Shown here piece by piece: positions 33,526-46,233 of a stretch of DNA of 64,000 nt. The notes under the pieces were generated by a model. That model was not told the DNA's origin. It made no database searches and worked only from the letters and a program-made list of their open reading frames with translations. The stretch comes from Curtobacterium sp. MR_MD2014 (lineage in GTDB: Bacteria; Actinomycetota; Actinomycetes; Actinomycetales; Microbacteriaceae): positions 1,860,001-1,924,000 of the forward strand of contig NZ_CP009755.1 in the NCBI RefSeq assembly GCF_000772085.1, given 5' to 3'. How positions within the stretch are numbered: position 1 is the stretch's first letter; every line of letters begins with the position of its first letter. Made by a program: the position numbers and the translations under genes.

Positions 33526-34740
33526 CTAGACGGCGGCGGTGACGAGTCCTGCTGCGGCGCGGAGCTCCTCGACGCGGTCGAGCTGCTCCCAGGTGAAGCC
33601 CGGCAGCTCGCGGCCGAAGTGGCCGTACGCCGCGGTCTGGGCGTACCGGGGCTTGAGCAGGTCGAGGTCGCGGATGATCGCGGCGGGACGCAGGTCGAAC
33701 ACCTCGGTGATGGCGGCCTCGATCGTGGCGTCGTCGACGTGTCCGGTGCCGAACGACTCGACGTACAGACCGACGGGCTTCGCGCGGCCGATCGCGTAGG
33801 CGACCTGGACCTCGAGCCGGTCCGCGAGCCCCGCGGCGACGGCGTTCTTCGCGACCCAGCGGAGCGCGTAGGCGGCCGAGCGGTCGACCTTCGACGGGTC
33901 CTTGCCGCTGAACGCGCCGCCACCGTGGCGGGAGGCCCCGCCGTACGTGTCGACTATGACCTTGCGTCCGGTGAGTCCGGCGTCACCCTGCGGGCCGCCG
34001 ATCTCGAAGCGACCGGTCGGGTTCACGATCACGTCGACGTGCGACGAGTCGAGGTCGACCAGGTCGAGCACCGGACGGATGACGTGCTCCGTGATCTGCG
34101 CGGTGAGCTCGTCGAGCGTGACCGCGGGCGAGTGCTGCGTGGAGAGCACCACCGTCTCGACGGTCTTCGGCACGACGCCGTCGTAGCCGACGGTGACCTG
34201 GGTCTTGCCGTCCGGGCGGAGGAAGTCGAGCTGCCCGCTCTTGCGGACCTCGGCCAGCCGCTCCGCCAGGCGGTGCGCGAGCCAGATCGCGACGGGCATG
34301 TACTCGGGCGTCTCGTTCGTCGCGAAGCCGAACATGATGCCCTGGTCGCCGGCGCCCTGGCGGTCGAGCTCGTCGATGCCCGCGCCGGACCGGCTGTCGA
34401 GCGACTCGTCGACGCCCTGGGCGATGTCCGGCGACTGCGCGCCGATCGACACCTCGACACCGCAGGTGCGGCCGTCGAAGGAGACCTCGGACGAGTTGTA
34501 CCCGATGCCCGTGATGACGTCGCGGACCAGCTTCGGGATCTCGACGTAGCCGGACGTGGTGACCTCGCCCGCGACGTGCACGAGCCCGGTGGTGACCATC
34601 GTCTCCACGGCGACGCGCGCGTGCGGGTCGACCGCGAGCAGGGCGTCGAGGATCGTGTCCGAGATCTGGTCGCAGATCTTGTCGGGGTGCCCCTCCGTCA
34701 CCGACTCGGACGTGAAGAGGCGCAGGTTGGTGCCGCTCAC
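33526..34740 (-). CDS. metK: S-adenosylmethionine synthetase
   Basis: A 404-residue enzyme making SAM from ATP and methionine. Signature stretches: [19 protein letters not shown] (about 17-35), [12 protein letters not shown] and [22 protein letters not shown] start, 5 bp downstream of rpoZ. In most actinobacteria coaBC lies between rpoZ and metK; here it is missing from that place. Confidence 0.98.
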   Translation of the reverse strand: MSGTNLRLFTSESVTEGHPDKICDQISDTILDALLAVDPHARVAVETMVTTGLVHVAGEVTTSGYVEIPKLVRDVITGIGYNSSEVSFDGRTCGVEVSIGAQSPDIAQGVDESLDSRSGAGIDELDRQGAGDQGIMFGFATNETPEYMPVAIWLAHRLAERLAEVRKSGQLDFLRPDGKTQVTVGYDGVVPKTVETVVLSTQHSPAVTLDELTAQITEHVIRPVLDLVDLDSSHVDVIVNPTGRFEIGGPQGDAGLTGRKVIVDTYGGASRHGGGAFSGKDPSKVDRSAAYALRWVAKNAVAAGLADRLEVQVAYAIGRAKPVGLYVESFGTGHVDDATIEAAITEVFDLRPAAIIRDLDLLKPRYAQTAAYGHFGRELPGFTWEQLDRVEELRAAAGLVTAAV

Positions 34741-34745
34741 CGGGG

Positions 34746-35009
34746 TCAGTCGGTGGGCTGCTGCTGCTTGGTGACGGTCAGCTTGTCCTCGTTGATCTCG
34801 TGCAGAGCGACGGACAGCGGCTTGTCGTCGATCGTCGAGTCGACGAGCGGACCGACGTTGTCGAACAGCGACCCCTCGTGCAGGTCGGCGTAGTAGTCGT
34901 TGATCTGACGGGCGCGCTTCGAGGCGAAGATGACGAGCGCGTACTTCGACTCCACCTTGGCGAGCAGGTCGTCGATGGGCGGGTCGATGATGCCCTGGGG
35001 GTTGGCCAT
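34746..35009 (-). CDS. rpoZ: RNA polymerase omega subunit
   Basis: An 87-residue omega subunit that helps assemble RNA polymerase. The opening [39 protein letters not shown] region (read at residues 5-40) is the actinobacterial form, followed by [12 protein letters not shown] start with an upstream TCTCCT complement (AGGAGACACC). It precedes metK by 5 bp and follows gmk after a 115-bp gap carrying two hairpins. Confidence 0.97.
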   Translation of the reverse strand: MANPQGIIDPPIDDLLAKVESKYALVIFASKRARQINDYYADLHEGSLFDNVGPLVDSTIDDKPLSVALHEINEDKLTVTKQQQPTD

Positions 35010-35044
35010 GGTGTCTCCTGTCGGCTGCGGGTGCGTGGGGCGCG

Positions 35045-35081
35045 GGTCCGACCGGATCGGACCGCCCGACCGCGGTCGGGC
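35045..35081 (-). terminator. Two consecutive perfect hairpins between gmk and rpoZ
   Basis: GGTCCGA/TCGGACC (35045-35051 with 35057-35063) is followed directly by the 18-bp palindrome GCCCGACCGCGGTCGGGC (35064-35081). They lie 44-80 nt past the gmk stop and before rpoZ. They may end the pyrimidine operon or act as an attenuator ahead of rpoZ-metK-priA. There is no U-tract. Confidence 0.55.
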
Positions 35082-35124
35082 TGCGCGGGCGCGACGCCGA
35101 GGAGGCGCGCGCGGGTGCGCCGTG

Positions 35125-36078
35125 TCAGGGCGCAGAGAACAAGTCTACGACCTCGCGTGCCGCGGTGCCGACATCCGAGTTCACGATGCGCACGTCGAAC
35201 TCGTCCTGCGCGGCCAGTTCGACCTTCGCGGTCTCGAGTCGGCGTGCCTGTTCCTCGGCGGACTCGGTCCCGCGTCCGATGAGCCGTCGGACGAGTTCCT
35301 CCCACGTCGGCGGCAGCAGGAACACGAGCACGGCCTCGGGCATGGCGTCGCGGACCTGCCGAGCACCCTGCAGGTCGATCTCGAGCAGCACCTTGTCGCC
35401 GGCGTCGAGCGCGCGGTCGATCGGCGGCCGTGGCGTGCCGTACCGGTAGGAGTTGTGCACCACGGCCCACTCGAGCAGCTCGCGGTCCCGGATCATCCGG
35501 TCGAACTCGGCGTCGTCCACGAAGTAGTAGTGCACGCCGTCGACCTCGCCCGGGCGGGGCTTCCGGGTCGTCGCCGACACGCTGAGGTCCACGTCGGGGA
35601 AGTGCTCGCGGATGTGCGCGCTCACGGTGCCCTTGCCGACGGCGGTCGGTCCGGCAAGCACGACGAGCTTCGACGCACCGCGCTTCCGGCCGCGGGCGGC
35701 GAGCCAGTCGGCCAGGGCGGAGCGCTGCCGGGTGCCGAGCCCGCCGAGCCGCTTCGACGGGGCGATGCGGAGCTCCCCCATCACGGCCTCGGCACGCGCC
35801 GGGCCGATCCCGGACATGCTCGTGAGCAGATCGCGCACGCGCAGCGACTTCTCGGCGGGCAGGTCCGCGTCGGACCACGCGGCGCGAGCGACCTCGAGGG
35901 CGCTGCGCTCCCCCGACGCCACCTGCGCCTTGACGGCAGCACGGGCGCGCCGAGCGGCGACCGCCGCGCGGGCGGCGGCGACGCGGTCGACCTCCGGCGG
36001 GTTGCGGTGCGCGGGCAGGTCGCTGCGGTCCGGGGTCCCGGAGCCGGGCGTCTGGTCCGTGGGCGTCTGGTCCGTCAC
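35125..36078 (-). CDS. gmk: Guanylate kinase with N-terminal mIHF-like domain
   Basis: A 317-residue fusion. Residues about 30-125 match the actinobacterial integration host factor (mIHF) type: the basic helix [20 protein letters not shown] and the DNA-binding stretch [22 protein letters not shown] followed by [21 protein letters not shown]. Residues about 130-317 are a complete guanylate kinase (P-loop [38 protein letters not shown]) turning GMP into GDP. Most actinobacteria have separate mihF and gmk genes side by side. The frame is continuous, so this is a real fusion. GTG start overlaps the pyrF stop (GTGA). The first ~28 residues are a Pro/Thr/Asp-rich tail. Confidence 0.93.
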   Translation of the reverse strand: MTDQTPTDQTPGSGTPDRSDLPAHRNPPEVDRVAAARAAVAARRARAAVKAQVASGERSALEVARAAWSDADLPAEKSLRVRDLLTSMSGIGPARAEAVMGELRIAPSKRLGGLGTRQRSALADWLAARGRKRGASKLVVLAGPTAVGKGTVSAHIREHFPDVDLSVSATTRKPRPGEVDGVHYYFVDDAEFDRMIRDRELLEWAVVHNSYRYGTPRPPIDRALDAGDKVLLEIDLQGARQVRDAMPEAVLVFLLPPTWEELVRRLIGRGTESAEEQARRLETAKVELAAQDEFDVRIVNSDVGTAAREVVDLFSAP

Positions 36079-36955
36079 GCGGCGGCCCCGAGTGCGGCGT
36101 GGATGCGGTCCACGCGGTCCTGCACCAGCGCGGCGACCCCGTCCGGGCCGTCGGTCAGCAACCCGCGCGACTCGTTCACCAGGACCTGCTCGGCCCGCGC
36201 ACCGTACCGGGCGCGCAGGTCCTCGATCCGGGCACCCTGGGCACCGAAGCCCGGGGCGAGCACCGGCGCGTTGCCGATGGCGCCCGCGTCGATGCCGAAG
36301 TCGTCGAGGTCGAGGGTGGCGCCGAGCACGAGCCCGACGTCCCCGAGCGGCTGCTCGCCGCCGGTCCGGTTGTCGTCTGCCACAGCAAGGACGATACCGG
36401 CAGCGACGGACCGTCCGGCACGCGGCCCCTCGGCGAGCACGGCCGTCTGGAGCACGCGCGCCTCCGGATTGCTCGTCGCCGCGAGCACGAAGACGCCCGC
36501 ACCGTTCCGTCGGGCGACGTCGACCGTGCCGGCGAGGGACCCGTACCCGAGGTACGGCGAGACCGTCATCGCGTCCGCCCGGAACGGCCCGTCGCGGTCG
36601 AGCCACGCGAGCGCGTAGTCGTCGCCGGTCGAGCCGATGTCGCCCCGCTTCACGTCGGCGACGACCAGGAGGCCCGCATCGCGTGCCCGACGCAGGGTCG
36701 CGTCGAGCGCGCGGTAGCCGGGGACCCCGGCCGCCTCGAAGAAGGCGATCTGCGGCTTCACGATCGCGGCGCGGCCGGCGGCCGCGTCGACCAGGGTCGC
36801 GCCGAAGGCGGTGAGGCCCTGCTCGTCGCGGCCGAGCCCCCACGCCGCCAGGGTGGCGGCGTGGGGGTCGATGCCGACGCACAGGGGAGAACGCTCCCCC
36901 ACGGCGGCGGCGAGGCGGACACCGAAGGAGGCCGGGCCTCCCGTCCGTCCGTCGC

Positions 36956-36959
<4 letters not shown>
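36075..36959 (-). CDS. pyrF: Orotidine 5'-phosphate decarboxylase, type 2
   Basis: A 294-residue decarboxylase making UMP. It is the longer mycobacterial-type form: [29 protein letters not shown] and the catalytic [20 protein letters not shown] start overlaps the carB stop, and its own stop overlaps the gmk start, both as GTGA. It closes the pyr genes proper and links them to gmk. Confidence 0.97.
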
Positions 36960-40233
<3,274 letters not shown>

Positions 40234-40234
<1 letters not shown>

Positions 40235-41463
40235 CAGTTGCTGCTTTCGTTCTGCGCGGCCGACGCGCCGGCGTCGGTCGTCGGGTCGGCTGCGGGGGTC
40301 GTGGCGGTGGCGGTCGCCGCGTCGAGCGGCTCCCCGTCGCGTCGCGCACGGACCAGGTCCGCGAACCGGTCGAACAGGTACATGGAGTCGTGCGGGCCGG
40401 CCGCCGCCTCGGGGTGGTACTGCACGCTGAACGCGGGCACGTCGAGCGCGCGGAGGCCCTCGACCACGTCGTCGTTCAGGGAGTAGTGCGAGACCTCGAC
40501 CCGCCCGAACCCGGCCGGCGACTCGAGGACCTCGCCCAGGGGCGCGTCGACCGCGAAGCCGTGGTTCTGGCTCGTGATCTCGACCTTGCCGGTGGCGGTG
40601 TCGAGCACGGGCTGGTTGATGCCGCGGTGGCCGAACGGCAGCTTGTACGTGCCGAAGCCGAGCGCGCGACCGAGGAGCTGGTTGCCGAAGCAGATGCCGA
40701 AGAACGGGCGGCCGGTCCGCAGGGACTCCTGCAGCAGGGACACCTGCGCGTCGCTCGCGGCGGGGTCACCCGGGCCGTTCGAGTAGAACAGCGCGTCCGG
40801 GTCGAGCTCCTGCAGCGCCTCGGACGTGATGTCCTGCGGCACGACGTGCACCTCGAACCCGCGCTCGGCGAGGTAGCGGGTGGTCGAGGCCTTCACGCCG
40901 AGGTCGAGCACGGCGAGCCGGCCGATCTGCTCGCCGACGGCGGGGACCACGTAGGTCTCCGGGGTCGACACGATCGACGAGAAGCTCGCGCCGGTCATCG
41001 CGGCCTGCTCGCGCACGGCCCGGAGCTGCTCCTCGGCGGACAGGTCCGCGTCGGCGCCGCTGAACACGCCGCCCTTCATGGCGCCGGCGTCGCGGATCCG
41101 GCGGGTGAGCGCGCGCGTGTCGATCCCGGAGATGCCGACGATGCCGTCGCGCACCAGGTGGTCGTCCAGCGTCGCGTTCGCGCGGTGGTTCGACACGACG
41201 CGGCTGGGGTCGCGCACCACGTACCCGGCGACCCAGATGCGACGGGACTCGGGGTCCTCGTCGTTGACACCGGTGTTGCCGATGTGCGGCGCGGTCTGCA
41301 CCACGATCTGTCCGGCGTAGGACGGGTCGGTCAGCGTCTCCTGGTAGCCGGTCATGCCGGTGGCGAAGACGACCTCTCCCAGGGATCGGCCTCGGGCGCC
41401 GTACGCCCGTCCCTCGTAGCGGGTGCCGTCCTCGAGGACCAGTACGGCCCGTTCGCGTGTCAT
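40234..41463 (-). CDS. carA: Carbamoyl-phosphate synthase small (glutaminase) subunit
   Basis: A 409-residue glutamine amidotransferase subunit. The N-terminal domain ([35 protein letters not shown] read at about 13-48) is followed by the class I glutaminase with the nucleophile in [12 protein letters not shown] and the His/Glu in [12 protein letters not shown]. The last ~35 residues are an Ala/Thr-rich tail. ATG 41463 overlaps the stop of the upstream membrane gene; the longer frame is rejected. Confidence 0.98.
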
Positions 41464-42005
41464 CAGTTCGTCCCTTCGCCCGCGGTGTGCGGGTGTTCGT
41501 GCGTCGTCGTCAGTCCCTGCAGGGCGGCGAGTGCTGCTGCGCCGCCCTCCGGGAACCGGAAGTAGGTGTCGAGGTCCGTCGCTGCTGCGGCGCCGGTCGC
41601 CGTCCATCGCAGACGGACCAGTCCTCCGGGTTCGACCACCCGGTCGATGGCCGCGGTGGCCCGGTCGGCGCCGCGGACGGCGGTCGCGGCGATCCACCGG
41701 TCCTCGGCTCCGGCGTGGTGCAGGACCACGCCGGTGTCGTGCACGGTCACGCCGCCGCGGCCCCGGAACCCGAGACCGCCTGCCGTGATCCGCTCGAGCG
41801 GCTCGTCAGCGCGGGTCGTCGCGACCGTGAACCCGTCCCACGACCCGACCGCCGGTCCCAGCCCGGTCGGGACCGGGACGGGAGGCACGGCTGCCGTCTG
41901 CGCGCGGGTCCGGGTCCGCCAGGTGCGCGCCATCGCGACGAACAGCGCGGCCACCAGGAGCAGGATCGCCGCTCCGGTCAGCCAGCGCAGTGCGTCGCCG
42001 CTCAC
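41463..42005 (-). CDS. Membrane-anchored PH-like domain protein of the pyr operon
   Basis: A 180-residue protein with one N-terminal membrane segment (about 9-26, [18 protein letters not shown]) and a cytoplasmic beta-rich domain (about 55-165) resembling the bacterial PH-like domain. A gene of this kind lies between pyrC and carA in many actinobacteria, including the Rv1382 position in mycobacteria, but has no assigned function. GTG start, 16 bp after pyrC; stop overlaps carA (ATGA). The tight coupling suggests a role near CarAB (inference). Confidence 0.82.
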   Translation of the reverse strand: MSGDALRWLTGAAILLLVAALFVAMARTWRTRTRAQTAAVPPVPVPTGLGPAVGSWDGFTVATTRADEPLERITAGGLGFRGRGGVTVHDTGVVLHHAGAEDRWIAATAVRGADRATAAIDRVVEPGGLVRLRWTATGAAAATDLDTYFRFPEGGAAALAALQGLTTTHEHPHTAGEGTN

Positions 42006-42021
42006 CGTGTCACCGCCCGGC

Positions 42022-43395
42022 TCACGCGGACGCCGCCTTCGTCGACCGCGCCGACGGGGTCGCGGCTGCGGCCGCGGCGACGATCTCGGCGTCGACGAGC
42101 ACGCCGTCGAGCAGCGTCGGGTAGCCGTGGTGGAAGGTCGCGACCACCCGGCCGGGCAGCCGCATGCCGAGGTACGGCGAGTTCTGCGACTGGCCGTGCA
42201 GGTCGTCGACCGAGAACTCCCGCACCGCCGCGGGGTCGTACAGCGTCAGCTCGGCGGGGGCACCCTCGGCGATGCGCTGACCGTGCCCCTCGACCTGGCC
42301 GATGCGCGCCGGTGCCTCGGACAGCACGCGGGCGACGTCGGCCCAGTCGAGGCGGCCGTCCTCGACCACGGCGGCGTGCACGACGCTCAGCGCCGACTCG
42401 AGCCCGACCATGCCGTTCGCCGCGGCCGGCCACTCGCAGCACTTCGCCTCGGCGGTGTGCGGTGCGTGGTCGGTCGCGACGATGTCGATCGTGCCGTCGG
42501 CCAGTGCTCCGCGCAGCGCGTCGACGTCCTCGCGGGAGCGCAACGGTGGGTTCACCTTGTACCGGGCGTCGTACCCGGGTGCGCCGTCGATCCCCGCGAT
42601 GAGGTCCTCGGTCAGGATCAGGTGGTGCGGTGTGACCTCGGCGGTGACGTCGATGCCGCGGGACTTCGCCCAGCGGATCACCTCGACGCTGCCGGCGGTC
42701 GAGACGTGGCAGACGTGCAGGCGGGCACCGACGTGGTCGGCGAGCAGGACGTCGCGGGCGATGATCGCCTCCTCGGCGACGGCCGGCCACCCGGCGAGCC
42801 CGAGCTCCGACGACAGCCGACCCTCGTTCATCTGCGCACCGATGGTCAGCCGGGGCTCCTGCGCGTGCTGCGCGAGCACACCGCCGAAGCCCTTGACGTA
42901 CTCGAGCGCCCGGCGCATGAGGAGCGGGTCCGACACGCAGGAGCCGTCGTCCGAGAACACCCGGACCCGGGCGCGCGAGGTCGCCATCGCGCCGATCTCG
43001 GACAGGTGCGTGCCCTGCAGCCCCTGGGACACCGCGCCGATCGGGCGGACCGTCACGTACCCGGCGTCGTCGCCGAGCGCCTGCACCTGCTCGACCACTC
43101 CAGCGGTGTCGGCGACCGGCGACGAGTTCGCCATCGCGTTCACCGCGGTGAAACCGCCGGCTGCCGCGGCCCGCGAGCCGGTGAGGACGGTCTCCGACTC
43201 CTCGGAGCCGGGCTCACGGAGGTGCGTGTGGAGGTCCACGAGCCCGGGGAGGGCGAGCAGACCGTCCGCGTCGACCACCGTCGCGCCGACCGTGTCGAGA
43301 CCGGAGCCGACCGCGGTGATGCGTCGTCCCTCCAGGCGGATGTCGGCACGCGAGCCGTCGACCAGCTGCGCGCCGCGGATGAGGTGGGCGGTCAT
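42022..43395 (-). CDS. pyrC: Dihydroorotase
   Basis: A 457-residue zinc amidohydrolase closing carbamoyl aspartate to dihydroorotate. Metal ligands are in HTHLREPG (about 56-63), with the later VCHVSTAG and the Asp of ATDHAPHT. It is the class I bacterial form. ATG overlaps the pyrB stop (ATGA). The ~25 C-terminal residues are Ala-rich and not part of the fold. Confidence 0.97.
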   Translation of the reverse strand: MTAHLIRGAQLVDGSRADIRLEGRRITAVGSGLDTVGATVVDADGLLALPGLVDLHTHLREPGSEESETVLTGSRAAAAGGFTAVNAMANSSPVADTAGVVEQVQALGDDAGYVTVRPIGAVSQGLQGTHLSEIGAMATSRARVRVFSDDGSCVSDPLLMRRALEYVKGFGGVLAQHAQEPRLTIGAQMNEGRLSSELGLAGWPAVAEEAIIARDVLLADHVGARLHVCHVSTAGSVEVIRWAKSRGIDVTAEVTPHHLILTEDLIAGIDGAPGYDARYKVNPPLRSREDVDALRGALADGTIDIVATDHAPHTAEAKCCEWPAAANGMVGLESALSVVHAAVVEDGRLDWADVARVLSEAPARIGQVEGHGQRIAEGAPAELTLYDPAAVREFSVDDLHGQSQNSPYLGMRLPGRVVATFHHGYPTLLDGVLVDAEIVAAAAAATPSARSTKAASA

Positions 43396-44354
43396 GCGAC
43401 GGGCTCCTTCGGTTCGTGCTCGCCGGTCAGGGCGAGGTACAGGACGGCCATGCGGACGGAGACGCCGTTGGCGACCTGCTCGACGACGGTCGAGCGCGGG
43501 TCGTCGGCGGCGACGCCGGCGATCTCCAGGCCGCGGTTCATCGGGCCCGGGTGCATGATCAGCGTGCGCTCCGAGAGGGCCGCCGCCCGTGCCGCCGTCA
43601 GACCGAAGTGCCGCGTGTACTCCCGCGGGTTCGGGAAGAACGCGTCGTTCATCCGCTCCTGCTGGATGCGGAGCAGCATCACGACGTCCGGGTCCTCCCC
43701 GAGGGCTGCGTCGAGGTCGTGGTGCACGGCGGCGCCGAACGGACGGTCGACCGCGGGCAGCAGCGTGGGCGGCGCGGCGAAGGTCACCTCGGCACCGAGC
43801 GTGCGCAGCAGCCAGGCGTTGCTCCGGGCGACACGGCTGTGCAGGACGTCGCCGACGATCGCCACGCGGACGCCGTCGAGCGCCCGGCCGCGGCTGTCGG
43901 TGCCGTGGATCCGTCGGCGCATCGTGAAGGCGTCGAGCAGGGCCTGCGTCGGGTGCTCGTGCGTCCCGTCACCGGCGTTCACGACCGGGACGTCGATCCA
44001 GTCGGCCTCGGCGAGGACCCGCGGGGCTCCCGACGCCGGGTGGCGCATGACGATGCCGTCGATGCCCATCGCACCGAGGGTCTGCACGGTGTCCTTCAGC
44101 GACTCGCCCTTCGAGACGCTGGAGCCCTTCGCCGCGAAGTTGATGACGTCGGCGGAGAGCCGCTTGGCGGCTGCCTCGAACGAGATGCGGGTCCGGGTCG
44201 AGTCCTCGAAGAACAGGTTCACGACGGTCTTGCCGCGGAGGGCCGGGAGCTTCCGGACCTCGCGGGTGTTGACCTCGGCCATCTCCTCGGCGACGTCGAG
44301 GATCCGGACGGCCTCGGCGCGCGACAGGTCGGCGGTGGAGAGCAGGTGCTTCAC
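43392..44354 (-). CDS. pyrB: Aspartate carbamoyltransferase catalytic chain
   Basis: A 320-residue ATCase forming carbamoyl aspartate. [13 protein letters not shown] (about 49-61) is the carbamoyl-phosphate site and [13 protein letters not shown] the second signature; MHPGPMNRG is near the end. GTG start overlaps the pyrR stop. No pyrI is present. Actinobacterial ATCase often pairs with dihydroorotase, consistent with pyrC next door. Confidence 0.98.
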   Translation of the reverse strand: MKHLLSTADLSRAEAVRILDVAEEMAEVNTREVRKLPALRGKTVVNLFFEDSTRTRISFEAAAKRLSADVINFAAKGSSVSKGESLKDTVQTLGAMGIDGIVMRHPASGAPRVLAEADWIDVPVVNAGDGTHEHPTQALLDAFTMRRRIHGTDSRGRALDGVRVAIVGDVLHSRVARSNAWLLRTLGAEVTFAAPPTLLPAVDRPFGAAVHHDLDAALGEDPDVVMLLRIQQERMNDAFFPNPREYTRHFGLTAARAAALSERTLIMHPGPMNRGLEIAGVAADDPRSTVVEQVANGVSVRMAVLYLALTGEHEPKEPVA

Positions 44355-44944
44355 GGGGCGACCCCCTGCTCGTGCTGCGGCGTGTGCTGCGGCGTCTCGT
44401 GCTGCTCGATGACGACCTCGTCGGTGCCGTCCGTCTCGGTCAGGCGCAGCGTGACCCGCTCGTCGGCGGCCGTCGGCAGGTTCTTGCCGACGTGGTCCGC
44501 CCGGATGGGCAGTTCGCGGTGGCCGCGGTCGACGAGCACCGCGAGCCGCACCGCCCGGGGCCGGCCGATGCCCTGCAGGGCGTCGAGCGCTGCCCGCACG
44601 GTGCGACCCGAGTAGAGCACGTCGTCGACCAGCACGACGACCTTGCCGTCGATGCCGCTCGTCGGGATCGTCGTGCGGTGCGGCGCACGACCGATGCCGT
44701 GGCCGAGGTCGTCCCGGTGCATCGTGACGTCGAGCGTGCCGAGCCGCTGGTCGCGGTCCGCTGCCCACTCGGGTTCGATGTCGGCCAGGACGCGGTCGAG
44801 CCGCTCGGCCAGGACGGCACCCCGTGTCGGGATGCCCAGGAGCACGAGGTCCGAGGCGCCGTGGTTGGCCTCGAGGATCTCGTGCGCGATGCGTGTCAGA
44901 GCACGCGTGATGTCGGGGTGTTGCAGGACCGTTCTGGTGCCCAC
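44351..44944 (-). CDS. pyrR: PyrR bifunctional regulator / uracil phosphoribosyltransferase
   Basis: A 197-residue PyrR. The PRPP motif [19 protein letters not shown] (about 105-123) and the N-terminal [15 protein letters not shown] are present. PyrR binds pyr mRNA when UMP is high and also has weak uracil phosphoribosyltransferase activity. GTG start with a very strong AAGGAGGTC. A PyrR-type RNA motif lies directly before this Shine-Dalgarno, so PyrR probably represses its own operon at translation, as shown for mycobacteria. About 17 extra Gln/His-rich residues end the protein. Confidence 0.97.
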   Translation of the reverse strand: MGTRTVLQHPDITRALTRIAHEILEANHGASDLVLLGIPTRGAVLAERLDRVLADIEPEWAADRDQRLGTLDVTMHRDDLGHGIGRAPHRTTIPTSGIDGKVVVLVDDVLYSGRTVRAALDALQGIGRPRAVRLAVLVDRGHRELPIRADHVGKNLPTAADERVTLRLTETDGTDEVVIEQHETPQHTPQHEQGVAP

Positions 44945-44958
44945 GCCGACCTCCTTCC

Positions 44959-44974
44959 CCGCCTCACCGGACGG
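44959..44974 (-). promoter_or_regulatory. PyrR-binding RNA hairpin in the pyr operon leader
   Basis: The leader RNA reads UCCGGUGAGGC (44971 to 44961), an exact match to the PyrR consensus UCCNGNGAGGY. It sits in a hairpin: CCG pairs with CGG, a bulged U, CC with GG, and the loop GGUGA. The Shine-Dalgarno AAGGAGGTC (44956-44948) follows within 3 nt. There is no downstream terminator before pyrR, so translational blocking is the likely mode. Confidence 0.7.
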
Positions 44975-45001
44975 ACTTAAAGGATGCTGACGTGGACAAC
45001 C

Positions 45002-45487
45002 CTACTCGGACTCCTGGTCCCCCGCGACAGTCCGACCGGACGGTGCGGCAGCCTCGTCGGCGCTCCGACCGGACGGTGCACGGCCGCCCGCGACGGCGCC
45101 GAGGACGCCGTTCACGAAGCCGGCCGAGTCCTCCGTCGAGAGCGACTGCGCGAGCTCGACCGCCTCGGCGATCGCGACCGCGTCCGGGACCTCCGGGTTG
45201 TACCGGAGCTCCCAGACGCCCATCCGGAGGATGCAGCGGTCGAGGACGGGCATGCGGGCGACGGACCACCCCTGCGCGTGCTCGACGATCACCTTGTCGA
45301 TCGCCGCGCGGTCGTCGTCGATGCCGGTGACGATCTGCCGGGCGTAGTCCCAGCTCGAGGCGCGCTCGGGCTGGTCGAGGTGCCGTACCGTCTCGGTCGC
45401 CAGGACGTCCGCGATCGGGAGCTCACGCACCTCGGCGACGTAGAGCATGTCGAGGGCGCGCTTGCGGGCCTTCGAACGAGCACTCAT
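45002..45487 (-). CDS. nusB: Transcription antitermination factor NusB
   Basis: A 161-residue NusB, an RNA-binding partner of NusE in rRNA antitermination. ARKRALDMLYVAE (about 7-19) and the C-terminal AIAEAVELAQSLSTEDSAGFVNGVLGAV region (read at about 105-133) are the family hallmarks. ATG start 11 bp after efp. The last ~28 residues form a disordered tail. The order efp-nusB-pyrR is conserved in actinobacteria. Confidence 0.97.
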   Translation of the reverse strand: MSARSKARKRALDMLYVAEVRELPIADVLATETVRHLDQPERASSWDYARQIVTGIDDDRAAIDKVIVEHAQGWSVARMPVLDRCILRMGVWELRYNPEVPDAVAIAEAVELAQSLSTEDSAGFVNGVLGAVAGGRAPSGRSADEAAAPSGRTVAGDQESE

Positions 45488-45498
45488 GTGGTCGGCGC

Positions 45499-46062
45499 CT
45501 AGTTGTTGACGCGGCCGAGGAAGCTGCCGTCGCGCGTGTCGATCTTCACGGTGGTGCCGTTCTCCAGGTACAGCGGCACCTGGATGCGGTGACCGGTCGC
45601 GATGATGGTCGCGTCCTTCGTGCCACCGGAGGAACGGTCGCCCTGCAGGCCCGGCTCGGTCTCGACCTCGGTGACGATCGACGTCGGGAGCTCGATGTAC
45701 AGCGGGTTGCCCTCGTTCATCGCGATGGTGACCATGGCGGACTCGAGCAGGTAGTTCTTGGCGTCGCCGACGACGGTCTCCGACACGGGGACCTGGTCGT
45801 ACGTGTCGGTGTCCATGAAGACGTAGGACTCGCCGTCCTGGTACAGGTACTGGTAGTCGCGGCGGTCCACGGTCGCGGTGTCGATCTTCGCGCCGGCGTT
45901 GAACGTGCGGTCGACGACCTTGCCCGAGACGACGTTCTTGAGCTTGGTGCGGACGAAGGCGCCGCCCTTGCCCGGCTTCACGTGCTGGAACTCGACGACC
46001 GACCAGAGCTGCCCGTCGATGATGAGAACGGCGCCGTTCTTGATGTCAGTGGTACTCGCCAT
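45499..46062 (-). CDS. efp: Elongation factor P
   Basis: A 187-residue three-domain EF-P that relieves ribosome stalling at proline runs. The tip of domain I is [12 protein letters not shown] with the conserved lysine. The closing GRVNN and the [19 protein letters not shown] region are typical. ATG 46062 with GGAAGA upstream is chosen over an Arg-rich extension. A TACACT -10 lies about 91 bp upstream. Given how Pro-rich several proteins here are, EF-P demand may be high (inference). Confidence 0.98.
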   Translation of the reverse strand: MASTTDIKNGAVLIIDGQLWSVVEFQHVKPGKGGAFVRTKLKNVVSGKVVDRTFNAGAKIDTATVDRRDYQYLYQDGESYVFMDTDTYDQVPVSETVVGDAKNYLLESAMVTIAMNEGNPLYIELPTSIVTEVETEPGLQGDRSSGGTKDATIIATGHRIQVPLYLENGTTVKIDTRDGSFLGRVNN

Positions 46063-46152
46063 GGGTCTTCCGTTCGATGGTGTTGTGAAGGTCTCCCGGA
46101 CGTGCGTCCGGTCCCGGCGACGGCGGGGTGTGCCCGCGCCGACGCCCCGTCG

Positions 46153-46158
46153 AGTGTA
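46153..46158 (-). promoter_or_regulatory. Candidate -10 element for efp-nusB (TACACT)
   Basis: Minus-strand TACACT in GCTACACTCGAC fits the TANNNT consensus and would start transcription about 85 nt before efp. The same hexamer precedes the DUF6167-alaS unit at 56675-56680. No clear -35 was found. Confidence 0.45.
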
Positions 46159-46233
46159 GCGGACGGGCACGGACCGGCCGGGGCGGGGCGCAGTGCGGGC
46201 GGCGGCGTGGCTGCCCGGCCGGCCACCCGTGGG

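Noticed and set aside
44945-45001. Transcription attenuator upstream of pyrR
   Set aside because: Only the PyrR-type hairpin is present; no terminator stem with a U-tract, so translational control is favoured.
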